Source: Cellulomonas sp. JZ18 (lineage in GTDB: Bacteria > Actinomycetota > Actinomycetes > Actinomycetales > Cellulomonadaceae). Taken from it: a stretch of DNA of 64,000 nucleotides. Under the pieces are notes generated by a model. It had not been told where the DNA came from. It was given only the letters and a program-made list of their open reading frames with translations, and made no database searches. Location: NCBI RefSeq assembly GCF_009720485.1, contig NZ_CP045245.1, positions 2,914,001 through 2,978,000 of the forward strand, read 5' to 3'. The position numbers and the translations under genes were made by a program. Below, one piece after another: positions 1 to 9,733 of the stretch (the first letter of the stretch is position 1; each line of letters opens with the position of its first letter).

Positions 1-274
1 GCGCCTGCCAGCACGACGCGTGCCAGTGCCGGCGGTCCTCGAGCCCGTCCCGCCACGTGTCGGTGCGCCACGCGACGACGTGCGCCGTGCCGGGCGGGAC
101 CACCTGGTCGCAGCCGGGGCAGCGGTACTCGCGGTCCGAGCCGCGCACGTGCTGCACGACCCACTCGCCGTCGGCTGCCGTCTCCGCCCGCCGACCGCCC
201 GTGGCACGACCGACGTCGAGCGGGACGTGCTCGGCGCCGTAGGGGCGGCGGCTGGAGCGACGGCTGCGGGGCAC
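1..274 (-). CDS. Conserved actinobacterial zinc-ribbon-like protein (3' end outside window)
   Basis: Reading leftwards from a GTG at 274 the frame stays open to the window edge (about 91 codons seen, C-terminus cut off). The protein starts with a basic PRSRRSSRRPYGAEH stretch. It then has a CPGC pair and, near the visible end, an HWHASCW motif, so Cys, Cys, His and Cys could ligate a zinc. Small proteins of this layout are common and conserved in actinobacteria but have no established function. It would be the last visible gene on this strand, downstream of the GH1 gene and separated from it by a strong terminator. Confidence 0.6.
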   Translation of the reverse strand, partial: MPRSRRSSRRPYGAEHVPLDVGRATGGRRAETAADGEWVVQHVRGSDREYRCPGCDQVVPPGTAHVVAWRTDTWRDGLEDRRHWHASCWQA

Positions 275-317
275 GGGTCCATCCTCGCGCGTCGCGGCGG
301 GCGGGACGCCCCGACGG

Positions 318-361
318 CGACGGCCGGGCAGCGTGGCGCGTGCCACGCCGCCCGGCCGTCG
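318..361 (-). terminator. Intrinsic terminator after the GH1 gene
   Basis: Bases 318-337 pair with 342-361 around a 4-nt loop, with one A/C mismatch. The 20-bp GC-rich stem begins 11 nt after the GH1 stop codon. No T-run follows, as is usual for actinobacterial terminators. Confidence 0.75.
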
Positions 362-371
362 GACCGGTGCG

Positions 372-1823
372 TCAGAGGGTCGCCGCGGACCCCGGGGTCG
401 GGATGACGCCCGTGCGGACGAGCTCGCGGTACCAGCGGCCCGAGTCCTTCACGGTGCGCACCTGCGTGTCGTAGTCGACGTGCACGACGCCGAAGCGACG
501 GTCGTAGCCGTACGCCCACTCGAAGTTGTCGAACAGGGACCAGACGAAGTAGCCGCGCACGTCCACGCCCTTGTCGCGGGCCTCGCCGACGGCGTCGATG
601 TGGTCGTGCAGGTAGGCGACGCGGTCCGGGTCGTGCACGCGGCCGTCCTCGGAGACGGTGTCGTAGAACGCGGCGCCGTTCTCCGTCACGGCCAGCGGCA
701 GCCCCGGGAAGCGCTCGTGCAGCTCGAGGAGCAGGTCGACGAGACCCTGCGGCTCGATGTTCCACCCCATCGCGGTGTGCGGGCCGGGCTGCGGCAGCCA
801 CTCGACGCGGTCGGCGCCGACCCAGGCGCTGACCTCCGACGACCGGTGCCCGTCGGGCCCCGGCGAGCCGTCGCCCTTCGGCGGGGTGCCGCGCTTGACG
901 CGGCCGGTCGAGTAGTAGTTGACGCCCAGCACCGTGAGGGGCTGGTGGATGATCTCGAGGTCGCCGTCCTGCACGAACGACCAGTCGCTGATCGACGCGG
1001 TGTCGGCGAAGACGCGCTCCGGGTAGGCGCCCTGGAGCATGGGGCCGACGAAGACCTCGTTGGCGATGGTGTCGATCTGCTGCTTGGCGTCGACGTCCTC
1101 GGGGTCGTCGGACGCGGCGCGCGTGACGTGCAGGTTGAGCGTGACGGAGACGGGCGTGTCCGCACCGAGCTCCTCGCGCAGGGCACGGACCGCCAGGCCG
1201 TGGGCGAGGTTGAGGTGGTGCACGGCCGCGAGCGCGGCGGCCGCGTCCTGCACGCCGGGCGCGTGCACGCCCGAGCCGTAGCCGAGGAACGACGAGCACC
1301 ACGGCTCGTTGAGCGTCGTCCACAGGTGGACCTTGTCGCCGAGGGCACGCGCGACGACGCGGGTGTACTCCTCGAACCGGTAGGCGGTCTCGCGGTTGGT
1401 CCAGCCGCCCGCGTCCTCGAGCGCCTGCGGCAGGTCCCAGTGGTAGAGCGTGACCACGGGCTTGATGCCGGCCGCGAGGAGGCGGTCGACGAGCTCGGTG
1501 TAGAACGCCAGACCCTCGGCGTTCGCCTCGCCGGAGGCGCCGGTCGGCTGGATGCGCGGCCAGGCGATGGAGAAGCGGTACGCCTGCAGGCCGAGGTCGG
1601 CCATGATCGCGACGTCCTGCTCGAGGCGGTGGTAGTGGTCGACGGCGACGTCGCCCGTGTCGCCGTTGAGGACCTTGCCGGGGGTGCGGGAGAACGTGTC
1701 CCAGATGGACGGGCCGCGCCCGCCCTCGTGCGCCGCGCCCTCGACCTGGTAGGAGGCGGTGGCGGAGCCCCAGAGGAAGTCCGCGGGGAACGGGCGGCCG
1801 GACGGCCGCGTGGTCTCGATCAT
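372..1823 (-). CDS. GH1 family beta-glucosidase
   Basis: 483 aa, the usual GH1 length, with no signal peptide, so probably cytoplasmic. It hydrolyses terminal beta-glucosides (cellobiose-like) or related beta-glycosides taken up by a transporter. The N-terminal signature [14 protein letters not shown] is present. The acid/base Glu is in TLNEPW (about residue 173) and the nucleophile Glu in VTENG (about residue 381). The ATG at 1823 is chosen because it directly precedes the conserved FPADFLWG start. A LacI-type palindrome at 1887-1900 lies 64 nt upstream and a terminator isolates it from the GH31 gene, so it is probably its own transcription unit in the same sugar regulon. The true substrate cannot be read from sequence. 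Confidence 0.93.
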   Translation of the reverse strand: MIETTRPSGRPFPADFLWGSATASYQVEGAAHEGGRGPSIWDTFSRTPGKVLNGDTGDVAVDHYHRLEQDVAIMADLGLQAYRFSIAWPRIQPTGASGEANAEGLAFYTELVDRLLAAGIKPVVTLYHWDLPQALEDAGGWTNRETAYRFEEYTRVVARALGDKVHLWTTLNEPWCSSFLGYGSGVHAPGVQDAAAALAAVHHLNLAHGLAVRALREELGADTPVSVTLNLHVTRAASDDPEDVDAKQQIDTIANEVFVGPMLQGAYPERVFADTASISDWSFVQDGDLEIIHQPLTVLGVNYYSTGRVKRGTPPKGDGSPGPDGHRSSEVSAWVGADRVEWLPQPGPHTAMGWNIEPQGLVDLLLELHERFPGLPLAVTENGAAFYDTVSEDGRVHDPDRVAYLHDHIDAVGEARDKGVDVRGYFVWSLFDNFEWAYGYDRRFGVVHVDYDTQVRTVKDSGRWYRELVRTGVIPTPGSAATL

Positions 1824-1886
1824 GGGTGGCCCTTCGAGCTCGGTCCGGGCGTGGCCCGGTGCTGCGCAGCCTCGGTGCCGCGCGGG

Positions 1887-1900
1887 TCGAATCGATACGA
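1887..1900. promoter_or_regulatory. Putative LacI-family operator of the GH1 gene
   Basis: TCGAATCGATACGA matches the local consensus TCGAA-NCGN-TTCGA with one mismatch in the right half. It lies between the GH31 terminator and the GH1 start. The same motif recurs at 6426, 11583 and 11725. Confidence 0.6.
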
Positions 1901-1983
1901 TACACGTCGTGGGATCGCTCCCGCACCCCTCGGGCACACGGGTGCGGCAGCACTCCGGGACGAGGGTCCCACGCACCGGGGGC

Positions 1984-2020
1984 GCGGGCCCGCGGGGGAC
2001 GTCCACCCCCGCGGACCCGC
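1984..2020 (-). terminator. Terminator after the GH42-GH31 operon
   Basis: 1984-1998 pairs with 2006-2020 around a 7-nt loop, with one mismatch. It lies 15 nt beyond the GH31 stop codon. Confidence 0.65.
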
Positions 2021-2034
2021 TTGCACGACGGGCC

Positions 2035-4314
2035 TCAGAGCGCGACCTCGACCGCGTCCTGACCCGCGGCCGCGTCCGCCCGTGCACCGCCGTGCACCTG
2101 CACCGCCCAGGGGCTCCTCGCCCCGGACGCCTCGACGCGCACGCGGTCGCCCGCGCGCGTGACCGTGAAGACGGCGCCGCGGGCACCACCCGGGCCGGGC
2201 ACGTGCGTCGTCGACCGGTGCCCGTCGGGCAGCGCGTACAGGTGCAGCGTCACCCCGTCCGCGAAGTCGTAGTCCGGCCGGTCCGTCCGCGCGCCCACCG
2301 GCAGCACGGTGCCCGGACGCACGTACAGCGGCAGGGAGTCGAACCCGTGCCGCTCGCGCACCCAGCGCGGCCCGGTCACCTGCCCGCCCGTCAGGAGGGA
2401 CGTCCAGGTGCCCTCCGGGACGTACACGTCGACGTCGCCGTCGGCGGAGAAGACGGGCGCCACCAGGAGCGACGGCCCCAGCATGTACTGCGTGTCGACG
2501 GTCGCCGCGCCCCGGTCGTCCGGGAACTCCAGGACCATCGGGCGCATGACCGGCACACCGTCGGTGTGCGCCTCGAGCCCCGCCTGCGCGAGGTACGGCA
2601 TGAGCGAGAGCTTGAGGCGCGTGAACGCCCGGGTCACCTCGACCGCCTCGTCGTCGAACGCCCACGGCACGCGGTAGGAGCTCGACCCGTGCAGGCGGCT
2701 GTGCGACGAGAGCAGGCCGAACGCCAGCCAGCGCTTGAACACGGCGGCGTCGGGCGTCCCCTCGAAGCCCCCGATGTCGTGGCTCCAGAACCCGAACCCC
2801 GACATCGCGAGCGACAGACCGCCGCGCAGCGACTCCGCCATCGAGACGAACGTCGACTCGCAGTCCCCGCCCCAGTGCACGGGGAACTGCTGCCCGCCGG
2901 CCGTGGCGGAGCGAGCGAACAGGACCGCCTCGCCCTCGCCCCGCTCGGCGACGAGCAGCTCGAACACCGCCTGGTTGTACAGGTGCGTGTAGTAGTTGTG
3001 CATGCGCTGCGGGTCCGACCCGTCGTGCCACACCACGTCGGTGGGGATGCGCTCGCCGAAGTCGGTCTTGAAGCAGTCGACGCCCTGGTCGAGCAGCGTG
3101 CGCAGCTTGCCCTGGTACCAGGCGACCGCGTCGGGGTTCGTGAAGTCCACGAGCGCCATGCCGGCCTGCCACATGTTCCACTGCCAGACCGAGCCGTCCG
3201 GGTTCTTCACGAGGTAGCCCAGGCGCTTGCCCTCGGCGAAGAGCACGGAGCGCTGGGCGACGTACGGGTTGATCCACACGCAGATGCGCAGGCCCCGGTC
3301 CTTGAGGCGCCGCAGCATCCCCTCCGGGTCCGGGAAGGTCGCGGGGTCCCACACGAAGTCGCTCCAGTGGAACTGCCGCATCCAGAAGCAGTCGAAGTGG
3401 AACACCGACAGCGGCAGGTCCCGCTCGGCCATGCCGTCGACGAAGTGCGTGACGGTCGCCTCGTCGTAGCTCGTCGTGAACGACGTCGACAGCCACAGCC
3501 CGTACGACCAGTCCGGCACCCGGGCGGGCCGGCCGGTGAGCGCGGTGTAGCGGCGCAGGACGTCCTTGGGCGTCGGCCCAGCGATGACGTAGTAGGTCAG
3601 CGACTGCCCCTCGACGGAGAACTGCGCGCGCGAGACGACCTCGGTGCCGATCTCGAACGAGACGCGCTCGGGCTGGTCGACGAACACGCCGTAGCCCGCG
3701 TCGCTCACGTACAGCGGCACGTTCTTGTACGCCTGGTCGCTCGCGGTGCCGCCGTCGGCGTTCCAGATGTCGACGGTCTGGCCGTTCTTCACCAGGGCGC
3801 CGAAGCGCTCCCCCAGCCCGTACAGGTGCTCGCCGACACCCATCGTCAGCTGCTCGCGGACGAAGTGCCGCCCGTCCGCGTCGCTGAGGACGCCGACGCT
3901 GCGCGCGACCGACGAGGTGAGGGTGCGCCCGTCCGCGACGAACTCGACGTGCCAGTCCCCCTCGGTCGCGACGCGCGCCTCGAGCCCGCCGGAGCGGAAG
4001 GTCGCGACGGGAGCGCCCGTCAGCTGCGGCGTCGCGATCTTGACGTCGCCCACCTCGCGCCGCAGCGCGAACGACGGGCCCCGGTCGAGCCCGCCCTGGA
4101 AGTGCTCGATCGTCACGCCGACGACCCCGTCCATCGGGCTGTGGAACGTCACGGTGACGAGCGGGCGGTTGAGCGTGTCGCCGCGCGAGGTGATCGGCGC
4201 GGTGGACGCGTACACCGTGAGGGTGTCGTCCCCCGCGACGACGTCGTCGACGTGGCGCGGGCGCAGCTCGGTGACCCCGGGGAGCAGCTGCCAGTAACCG
4301 TCGGTGAACTTCAT
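2035..4314 (-). CDS. yicI: GH31 alpha-xylosidase (YicI type)
   Basis: 759 aa, close to E. coli YicI in length and alignable by eye along its whole length, starting MKFTDGYW and then VTIEHFQG. Alpha-xylosidases of this type remove alpha-1,6-xylose from isoprimeverose and xyloglucan fragments. The nucleophile is Asp in [11 protein letters not shown] (about residue 418). The acid/base is Asp in VHWGGDC (about residue 484). The conserved [16 protein letters not shown] block follows. No signal peptide is seen, so it is intracellular. The ATG at 4314 overlaps the stop of the GH42 gene as ATGA, so the two are translationally coupled. This fits joint removal of beta-galactose and alpha-xylose from xyloglucan side chains (inference). 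Confidence 0.93.
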   Translation of the reverse strand: MKFTDGYWQLLPGVTELRPRHVDDVVAGDDTLTVYASTAPITSRGDTLNRPLVTVTFHSPMDGVVGVTIEHFQGGLDRGPSFALRREVGDVKIATPQLTGAPVATFRSGGLEARVATEGDWHVEFVADGRTLTSSVARSVGVLSDADGRHFVREQLTMGVGEHLYGLGERFGALVKNGQTVDIWNADGGTASDQAYKNVPLYVSDAGYGVFVDQPERVSFEIGTEVVSRAQFSVEGQSLTYYVIAGPTPKDVLRRYTALTGRPARVPDWSYGLWLSTSFTTSYDEATVTHFVDGMAERDLPLSVFHFDCFWMRQFHWSDFVWDPATFPDPEGMLRRLKDRGLRICVWINPYVAQRSVLFAEGKRLGYLVKNPDGSVWQWNMWQAGMALVDFTNPDAVAWYQGKLRTLLDQGVDCFKTDFGERIPTDVVWHDGSDPQRMHNYYTHLYNQAVFELLVAERGEGEAVLFARSATAGGQQFPVHWGGDCESTFVSMAESLRGGLSLAMSGFGFWSHDIGGFEGTPDAAVFKRWLAFGLLSSHSRLHGSSSYRVPWAFDDEAVEVTRAFTRLKLSLMPYLAQAGLEAHTDGVPVMRPMVLEFPDDRGAATVDTQYMLGPSLLVAPVFSADGDVDVYVPEGTWTSLLTGGQVTGPRWVRERHGFDSLPLYVRPGTVLPVGARTDRPDYDFADGVTLHLYALPDGHRSTTHVPGPGGARGAVFTVTRAGDRVRVEASGARSPWAVQVHGGARADAAAGQDAVEVAL

Positions 4315-6368
4315 GGGGTCCTCTCGATCAGGGCCAGGGCGCCGTGCGGGGCCAGCGGCACCCGCCCGGCGACGTCGGTGCCGGTCAGCAGGTCGTGCCA
4401 CGCACCCGCGAGGGTGACGGCACGGTCCGCGTCGGCGGCGTTGAGGCAGAAGGTGACGTCGCCGCGGCGCACGGTCTCGACGTCACGGTCGGCGGTGACG
4501 CCCGCGGGTCCGCTGACCCCCGCGGCCGCGACGCAGGCGCCGACGACCCGGGCGAGCACGTCCGCCGGGGGCGTGGAGGCGACGTACCAGCCCTCGCCGC
4601 CGCCCGCGTGCCGGCGCCGCACGACGGTCGCGCAGCCCGTCAGGTCGCCGCCGACGACGGTCGCGACGGCCTCGCCGTCGTCGACCCGGACACGCTCGGC
4701 CCAGTCGTGCACGACGTGCTCCCCGAGCAGGTCGGACACGACGCGCACACCGGCGTCCGGCAGCGGGACGTACTCCTCGCCGGAGCCGCCGACGAGGTCG
4801 GCGAACGGCACGGGGAACCGCCCGGCACGCACGTGGCCGTCGCGGTCCGCGACGCCGGAGAAGGGGCCGAGCAGCAGCACGCCGCCGCGCTCCACGACGG
4901 CCCGCAGACCGTCGACGTGCTCGTCCTCCACGAGGTACAGCTGCGGCGCCACCACGAGGTCGTACCCGCTCAGGTCCGCACCGGGCGGCACCACGTCGAC
5001 CGCGACCCCCGCACGCCACAGGGGCTCGTAGTAGGCGAGCAGCTGCGGCAGCACGCGCAGGCGGTCCGACGGCTGCGCGGGCTCCTCGGCCGCCCACCAG
5101 CTCGACCAGTCGACGACCAGCGCGGTGCGGGCCGGCACGCGCGTGCCGACCACGCGGTGCAGCCGCCGCAGCTCGGCGCCGTGTGCGACGACCGCGCGGT
5201 GCAGCGCCGTGTCGGGCCCCGCGTGCGGCACGAGACCGGAGTGGAACCGCTCTGCCCCGAAGACCGACGCGCGCCACTGGAAGAAGCAGGACCCGTCGGC
5301 CCCGCGCGCGACGGCACGCAGCGAGTCCAGGCGCATCTGCGCCGTCGTCTTCGGCACGTTGTGGGCCCGCCAGTTCACCGCGCCCGCGGCCTGCTCCATG
5401 ACCATCCACGGCGCGCCGCCGGCCAGCCCGCGCGCGAGGTCGTGGGTGAGCGCGAGGCGCAGGGGCGAGGCCGGGTCGGCCGGGTCCCCGTAGACGTCGT
5501 CGGCGACGACGTCGAGCTCGGGCACCCACCGCCAGTAGTCGGTGAGCGGGTGGAAGCCCATGAGGTTGGTCGTGACGGGCGTCGCGGGCGCCGCCGCGCG
5601 CAGCACCGCGGCCTGCTCCCGGTAGAGCTCGAGCAGCAGGTCGGAGGCGAACCGCCGGTGGTCGAGGCTCTGCGTCGGGTTGATGAGGTACGGCGCCGCG
5701 CGCGGCGGCACCACCTGCGCCCACTCGTCGTACCGCTGGCTCCAGAACGTGGTGCCCCACGCCCGGTTCAGCTCGTCGAGGCTGCCGTAGCGGGCCCGCA
5801 GCCAGGTGCGGAACGCCTGCGCGCAGTGCTCGCACCAGCACACCTGGCCGAACTCGTTGCCCACGTGCCACATCCGCACGGCGGGGTGGTCCGCGTACCG
5901 GTCCGCCAGCACGCGCGCCACCTGCAGGGCGCGCTCGCGGTACTGGGGCGAGGAGGGGCAGAAGTGGTTGCGCGAGCCGTGCGAGAGCCGCACGCCGTCG
6001 GCCGTCACCGGGCGCGTGCCCGGCCACAGCGTGCCGAGCCAGGCCGGCGGGGACGCCGTGGGGGTCGCGAGGTCGACCATGACGTCGTTCTCGTGGGCGA
6101 GGTCGAGCACACGGTCGAGCCAGCCGAGGTCGTAGCGGCCCGGCCGCGGCTCCAGCTGCGCCCAGGAGAAGACGCCCACGGTCACCAGGTTGACCCCGGC
6201 GGCCCGCATGAGCGCGACGTCCTCGCGCCAGACGTCCGGGTGCCACTGCTCCGGGTTCCAGTCGGCCCCGTAGAGGATGCCGGCGCGTGCGGTGAGCGCG
6301 GCGAGGCCGGGACGCGCGCCGGCGGCGTCCGGCGGCGCGGGCGCGACGCCGGGGTCGGTGGTGGTCAC
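4311..6368 (-). CDS. GH42 family beta-galactosidase
   Basis: 685 aa with a GTG start. Near the N-terminus is the hallmark YGADWNPEQW, the acid/base Glu is in WHVGNEFG (about residue 172), and the nucleophile Glu is in VMEQAAG (about residue 325). A zinc-site cluster (NHFCPSS and CWCEHC) is also present, as in many GH42 trimeric enzymes. It releases terminal beta-galactose from oligosaccharides in the cytoplasm. It is the first gene of a two-gene operon with the alpha-xylosidase. A perfect LacI-type half-site pair (6426-6439) lies 58 nt upstream, and the divergent LacI regulator begins at 6647. Confidence 0.93.
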   Translation of the reverse strand: MTTTDPGVAPAPPDAAGARPGLAALTARAGILYGADWNPEQWHPDVWREDVALMRAAGVNLVTVGVFSWAQLEPRPGRYDLGWLDRVLDLAHENDVMVDLATPTASPPAWLGTLWPGTRPVTADGVRLSHGSRNHFCPSSPQYRERALQVARVLADRYADHPAVRMWHVGNEFGQVCWCEHCAQAFRTWLRARYGSLDELNRAWGTTFWSQRYDEWAQVVPPRAAPYLINPTQSLDHRRFASDLLLELYREQAAVLRAAAPATPVTTNLMGFHPLTDYWRWVPELDVVADDVYGDPADPASPLRLALTHDLARGLAGGAPWMVMEQAAGAVNWRAHNVPKTTAQMRLDSLRAVARGADGSCFFQWRASVFGAERFHSGLVPHAGPDTALHRAVVAHGAELRRLHRVVGTRVPARTALVVDWSSWWAAEEPAQPSDRLRVLPQLLAYYEPLWRAGVAVDVVPPGADLSGYDLVVAPQLYLVEDEHVDGLRAVVERGGVLLLGPFSGVADRDGHVRAGRFPVPFADLVGGSGEEYVPLPDAGVRVVSDLLGEHVVHDWAERVRVDDGEAVATVVGGDLTGCATVVRRRHAGGGEGWYVASTPPADVLARVVGACVAAAGVSGPAGVTADRDVETVRRGDVTFCLNAADADRAVTLAGAWHDLLTGTDVAGRVPLAPHGALALIERTP

Positions 6369-6425
6369 GGCAGGTCTCCCGAGGTACGGACCGGAGGGCG
6401 CGGGCGGAGGAGCGGGAATCGCGCG

Positions 6426-6439
6426 TCGAAGCGGTTCGA
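6426..6439. promoter_or_regulatory. Putative LacI-family operator of the GH42-GH31 operon
   Basis: TCGAAGCGGTTCGA has symmetric outer arms around a central CG, the typical LacI/GalR half-site geometry. It lies in the divergent region between GH42 and the LacI gene. The identical 14-mer occurs at 11583-11596 before the ABC importer. Confidence 0.75.
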
Positions 6440-6515
6440 TGCCCTGGCGCCGAGCGTACCCGCAGGCCGGGCAGGCCCCCAGGACGCACCGTCCACCCCT
6501 CCAGGACCAGCACAG

Positions 6516-6528
6516 GTGAAGCGCTTAC
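6516..6528. promoter_or_regulatory. Possible second LacI-type site near the regulator gene
   Basis: GTGAAGCGCTTAC contains the perfect palindrome AAGCGCTT centred on CG. It differs in its arms from the four TCGAA sites, so it may be a weaker autoregulatory site or the site of another LacI paralogue. Confidence 0.4.
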
Positions 6529-6646
6529 CCGTGACGCCGCCGTCCCGTGCCGCCCCCGCCGGACGGGGCGCGCGCGCTAGGGTGAGCGCCATCACGAGGT
6601 GCGGGCGTGTGCCCCCGGACGCGCAGCACGTGACGAACGGAGCACC

Positions 6647-7654
6647 GTGGCGACGACGATCGACGACGTGGCGCGCGCGGCGGGGGTGTCCACCTCCACC
6701 GTGTCGTACGTCCTGTCCGGCAAGCGACCCATCTCCGCGCCCACGCGCCAGCGCGTCGAGCGCGCCATCCGGGACCTCGGCTACCGGCCGCACGCCGGTG
6801 CGCGCGCGCTCGCGTCGAGCCGCACCAACGTGCTGGCGCTCATGGCGCCGCTGCGCGTCGACGTCAACGTCTCGGTCATCATGCAGTTCGTCACCGGCGT
6901 CGTCACCGCCGCGCGCAGCTTCGACCACGACGTCCTGCTGCTCACGGCCGACGAGGTGGCGGGCATGGAGCGGGTCGCCTCCGGCTCGATGGTCGACGCG
7001 CTCGTCATGATGGACATCGAGGCCGACGACCCCCGCATCCCCGTGCTCGTCGGCCTGCGCCAGCCGGCCGTGCTCATCGGCCTGCCGCGCGACCCCGAGG
7101 GCCTGTCGTGCGTCGACCTCGACTTCGAGGCCGCGGGACGCCTCGCGGTGCGCCACCTCGCGCGCCGCGGCCACCGACGCGTCGCCCTGCTCGGCTCGCC
7201 CCGTGCGGTGCTCGAGCGGCACACGTCCTACGCCGACCGCATGCTGCGCGGCTTCAGCCAGGAGGTCGCCGGGTCCGGGCTCGAGGGCGTCGTCGAGCCC
7301 TGCGAGTCGTCCATGGCCGGCGCGGTCGAGGCCGTCGACCGCGTCCTCGAGCGGCTGCCGGACGTCACCGGCGTCGTCGTGCACAACGAGGTCGCGCTCC
7401 CGTGGGTCGTCGCGACCCTGCGCGACCGCGGGCGGCACGTGCCGGACGACGTCTCGGTCGTCGCGGTCTGCCCGCCCGACGTCGCCACCAACCAGCCGCT
7501 GCCGCTCACGAGCGTCGACATCCCCGCCCACACCATCGGCAAGGTCGCCGTCGAGATGGCCATGGCCCGCGTCGACCGCGACGAGCCCGCCGAGACGCGG
7601 CTGCTGGCCCCCGTGCTCGTGGAGCGCAAGAGCACCGCGGCGGCCGTGCGCTGA
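6647..7654 (+). CDS. LacI-family transcriptional regulator of the sugar locus
   Basis: 335 aa from the GTG at 6647. The N-terminal helix-turn-helix is IDDVARAAGVSTSTVSYVLSG with the hinge helix near ALASSRT (residues 3-60). A periplasmic-binding-protein-like effector domain follows, ending in the usual ..PAETRLLAPVLVERKST. The upstream GTG at 6599 is rejected because homologous regulators begin just before TIDDVA. It lies divergent from GH42-GH31 and convergent with the ABC permeases. It most likely represses these operons through the TCGAA palindromes until a sugar effector binds. The effector is unknown. Confidence 0.9.
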   Translation: MATTIDDVARAAGVSTSTVSYVLSGKRPISAPTRQRVERAIRDLGYRPHAGARALASSRTNVLALMAPLRVDVNVSVIMQFVTGVVTAARSFDHDVLLLTADEVAGMERVASGSMVDALVMMDIEADDPRIPVLVGLRQPAVLIGLPRDPEGLSCVDLDFEAAGRLAVRHLARRGHRRVALLGSPRAVLERHTSYADRMLRGFSQEVAGSGLEGVVEPCESSMAGAVEAVDRVLERLPDVTGVVVHNEVALPWVVATLRDRGRHVPDDVSVVAVCPPDVATNQPLPLTSVDIPAHTIGKVAVEMAMARVDRDEPAETRLLAPVLVERKSTAAAVR

Positions 7655-7662
7655 CCCGTGCG

Positions 7663-7685
7663 CGGGCGCGCCGTCCGCGCGCCCG
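7663..7685. terminator. Bidirectional terminator between lacI and the ABC permease
   Basis: A 9-bp GC stem (7663-7671 with 7677-7685) and a 5-nt loop sit between two convergent genes. Confidence 0.6.
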
Positions 7686-7712
7686 TCCTGCCCCCTGCCG
7701 TCGAGCACGGCC

Positions 7713-8708
7713 TCAGCCCTTGATCGCGCCCGTGATGACGCCCTTGGTGAAGTGGCGCTGCACGAACGGGTAGACGAGCAGGATCGGCACGATCGCGAGC
7801 ACGACCACCGCCATCTGCACCGGCAGGCCGGTCACCTGCCCCGACGCCACGTCGACCTGGCCGACGCCGCTGCCGGGCAGCGTGACGCCCTGCAGCACGT
7901 ACGAGCGCAGCACCAGCTGCAGCGGCCACTTCGCGTTGTCGTTGATGTAGAGGATCGCGTTGAAGAACGCGTTCCAGTACCCGACGCCGTAGAACAGCGC
8001 GACGACCGCGGTGACCGCCTTGGACATCGGCAGCACGATCCGGCCGAGGATGCGCCAGTCGCCGGCGCCGTCGATGCGGGCGGCGTCGAGGATCCCCTGG
8101 TCGATGCCCATGAAGAAGTTGCGCAGGATCAGCACGTTGAAGGCCGACACGGCCCCGGGGAGGATCAGCGCCCAGTACGAGTCGATGAGCCCCAGCGAGC
8201 TCACCAGCAGGTAGGTGGGGATCATGCCCGCGCCGAAGAACATCGTGATGAGGAAGACGAAGAGGATCGGCCGGTGCCACAGCGACGACGGCCGCGACAG
8301 GCCGAACGCCGCGAGCACCGACACGACGGTCGAGATGACCGTGCCGACCGCCGTGACGCCGGTGCTCACGAGCGCCGCCCGGGTGACGATGCCGCCGGAG
8401 AGGATCTGCGTGTAGGCGCCGAGGGTCAGCTCCCCCGGCACGACCACGAGACCGCCCGCGCGGATCGTCTCCGCCTGTGTCGACAGGCTCGTGATGACGA
8501 CCGTCCACAGCGGGAACACGATCGCCAGGACGACCGCCGCCAGGACGACGACCTTGACGGTCTGCCCGGCGACGCCCGGTGGCTCCTCCCACGCGGCGCG
8601 GTGCTTCGAGCGGCGCCGGCGCGCGGTGCGCGCCGGTGCGACGTCGGTGGGCACCGCCACCACCGTCGTGCCGATGTGGGGACCACCCTGTCCGGTCTGC
8701 TCGCTCAT
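7713..8708 (-). CDS. Carbohydrate ABC transporter permease (CUT1, LplC/MalG-like)
   Basis: 331 aa. After a basic, probably cytoplasmic N-terminus there are about six hydrophobic segments. The permease coupling motif reads DAARIDGAGDWRILGRIVLPMSK (EAA loop, roughly residues 220-245). The C-terminus HFTKGVITGAIKG is typical of the LplC group, which serves family-1 binding proteins for complex oligosaccharides. The ATG overlaps the previous permease stop as ATGA. No ATPase gene is present here, which is normal because such importers share a distant MsmK/MsiK-type ATPase. Confidence 0.9.
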   Translation of the reverse strand: MSEQTGQGGPHIGTTVVAVPTDVAPARTARRRRSKHRAAWEEPPGVAGQTVKVVVLAAVVLAIVFPLWTVVITSLSTQAETIRAGGLVVVPGELTLGAYTQILSGGIVTRAALVSTGVTAVGTVISTVVSVLAAFGLSRPSSLWHRPILFVFLITMFFGAGMIPTYLLVSSLGLIDSYWALILPGAVSAFNVLILRNFFMGIDQGILDAARIDGAGDWRILGRIVLPMSKAVTAVVALFYGVGYWNAFFNAILYINDNAKWPLQLVLRSYVLQGVTLPGSGVGQVDVASGQVTGLPVQMAVVVLAIVPILLVYPFVQRHFTKGVITGAIKG

Positions 8709-9610
8709 GACTTCCGGTACACCCCCGACTCGCCGAACACGTGGGCCAGCTTGTTGGCGCCGAGCACCAGCAGCAGGCTGACGACGCCCTTGACCAGGCC
8801 CGCGGCCGCCGCGAAGCTCCAGTCCCCGTAGATGACGCCCTGGTAGTAGACGTAGGTGTCGATGACCTCGGCGACGTCCGCGCCGACGGCCCCCCGCTGC
8901 AGGATGAGCTGCTCGAACCCGACGGTCAGCGCGTCGCCGAGGCGCAGGATGAGCAGCAGGATGATGACGGGCCGCAGCGCCGGCAGGGTGACGTGCCACA
9001 TGCGCCGCCACCGGTTCGCGCCGTCGACGGCGGCCGCCTCGTACTGCTCGGTGGGCACGGTCGACAGCGCCGCGAGGAAGATGATGATCCCCCAGCCCGC
9101 GTCCTTCCAGACCGACTGCATCGTCAGGAGCACGAGGAACGTGTCGGGGTTCGTCATGAGGTCGAACCCGGACCCGAGCCCCGCCTCGCGCAGCGTCTGG
9201 TTGATCAGCCCCGCGCCGCCGAAGATCTGCTGGAAGACCGTGACCACCAGCACCCACGAGAAGAAGTGGGGCAGGTAGACGATCGACTGGATCGTCGTGC
9301 GCACGCGTGGCGTCACGATGCTGTTGAGCAGCAGCGCGAGCACGATCGGGACGGGGAAGAAGAACACCAGCTGGAACGCCGTGATGACGAGCGTGTTCTG
9401 CACCGCGTCGAGGAACAGCGGGTTGGAGAACACCCGCACGAAGTTCGCCCAGCCCACGAACGGGCTGTCGACGAAGCCCGTGTAGGGCGAGTAGCTCTGC
9501 CACGCGATGACGTTGCCGAGCATCGGGACGTAGGCGAACACCACGAGCAGGGCGACGGCCGGCAGCACCATGAGGAGCAGCGCGCCGTCGCGGCGCAGCC
9601 GGGTGCGCAA
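8705..9610 (-). CDS. Carbohydrate ABC transporter permease (CUT1, LplB/UgpA-like)
   Basis: 301 aa from a TTG at 9610. Six hydrophobic segments and the EAA-type loop YEAAAVDGANRWRRMWHVTLPAL are present. It forms the membrane channel with the following permease. The annotated start is doubtful. A GTG at 9737 overlaps the stop of the binding-protein gene as GTGA and opens a natural-looking N-terminus (MTSLGQTLRNRG) in another frame. Removing one G from the GGGG run near 9634-9640 would join that frame to RPPVRKLSLRTRLRR in this one. The real gene is therefore probably 8705-9737 with an indel in this sequence. Confidence 0.88.
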   Translation of the reverse strand: MRTRLRRDGALLLMVLPAVALLVVFAYVPMLGNVIAWQSYSPYTGFVDSPFVGWANFVRVFSNPLFLDAVQNTLVITAFQLVFFFPVPIVLALLLNSIVTPRVRTTIQSIVYLPHFFSWVLVVTVFQQIFGGAGLINQTLREAGLGSGFDLMTNPDTFLVLLTMQSVWKDAGWGIIIFLAALSTVPTEQYEAAAVDGANRWRRMWHVTLPALRPVIILLLILRLGDALTVGFEQLILQRGAVGADVAEVIDTYVYYQGVIYGDWSFAAAAGLVKGVVSLLLVLGANKLAHVFGESGVYRKS

Positions 9611-9733
9611 GGAGAGCTTGCGGACCGGCGGGCGGCCCCGCCGCGAGGGGCGGGGTGACCGCCCCCTCGGCGGCGGGGTCGGGCGCGGGCGTGGCGTCCC
9701 GGCCCCGGTTGCGCAGGGTCTGGCCGAGGCTCG

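Noticed and set aside
1759..5031. Very long plus-strand open frame over the GH31 and GH42 genes
   Set aside because: It lies antisense to two clear enzymes and is Arg/Val/His-rich without any motif. Long shadow frames are expected at this GC content.
4344..7010. Long plus-strand frame antisense to GH42 and into lacI
   Set aside because: Composition is that of a reversed coding strand and it crosses the GH42/lacI promoter region. No domain is recognisable.
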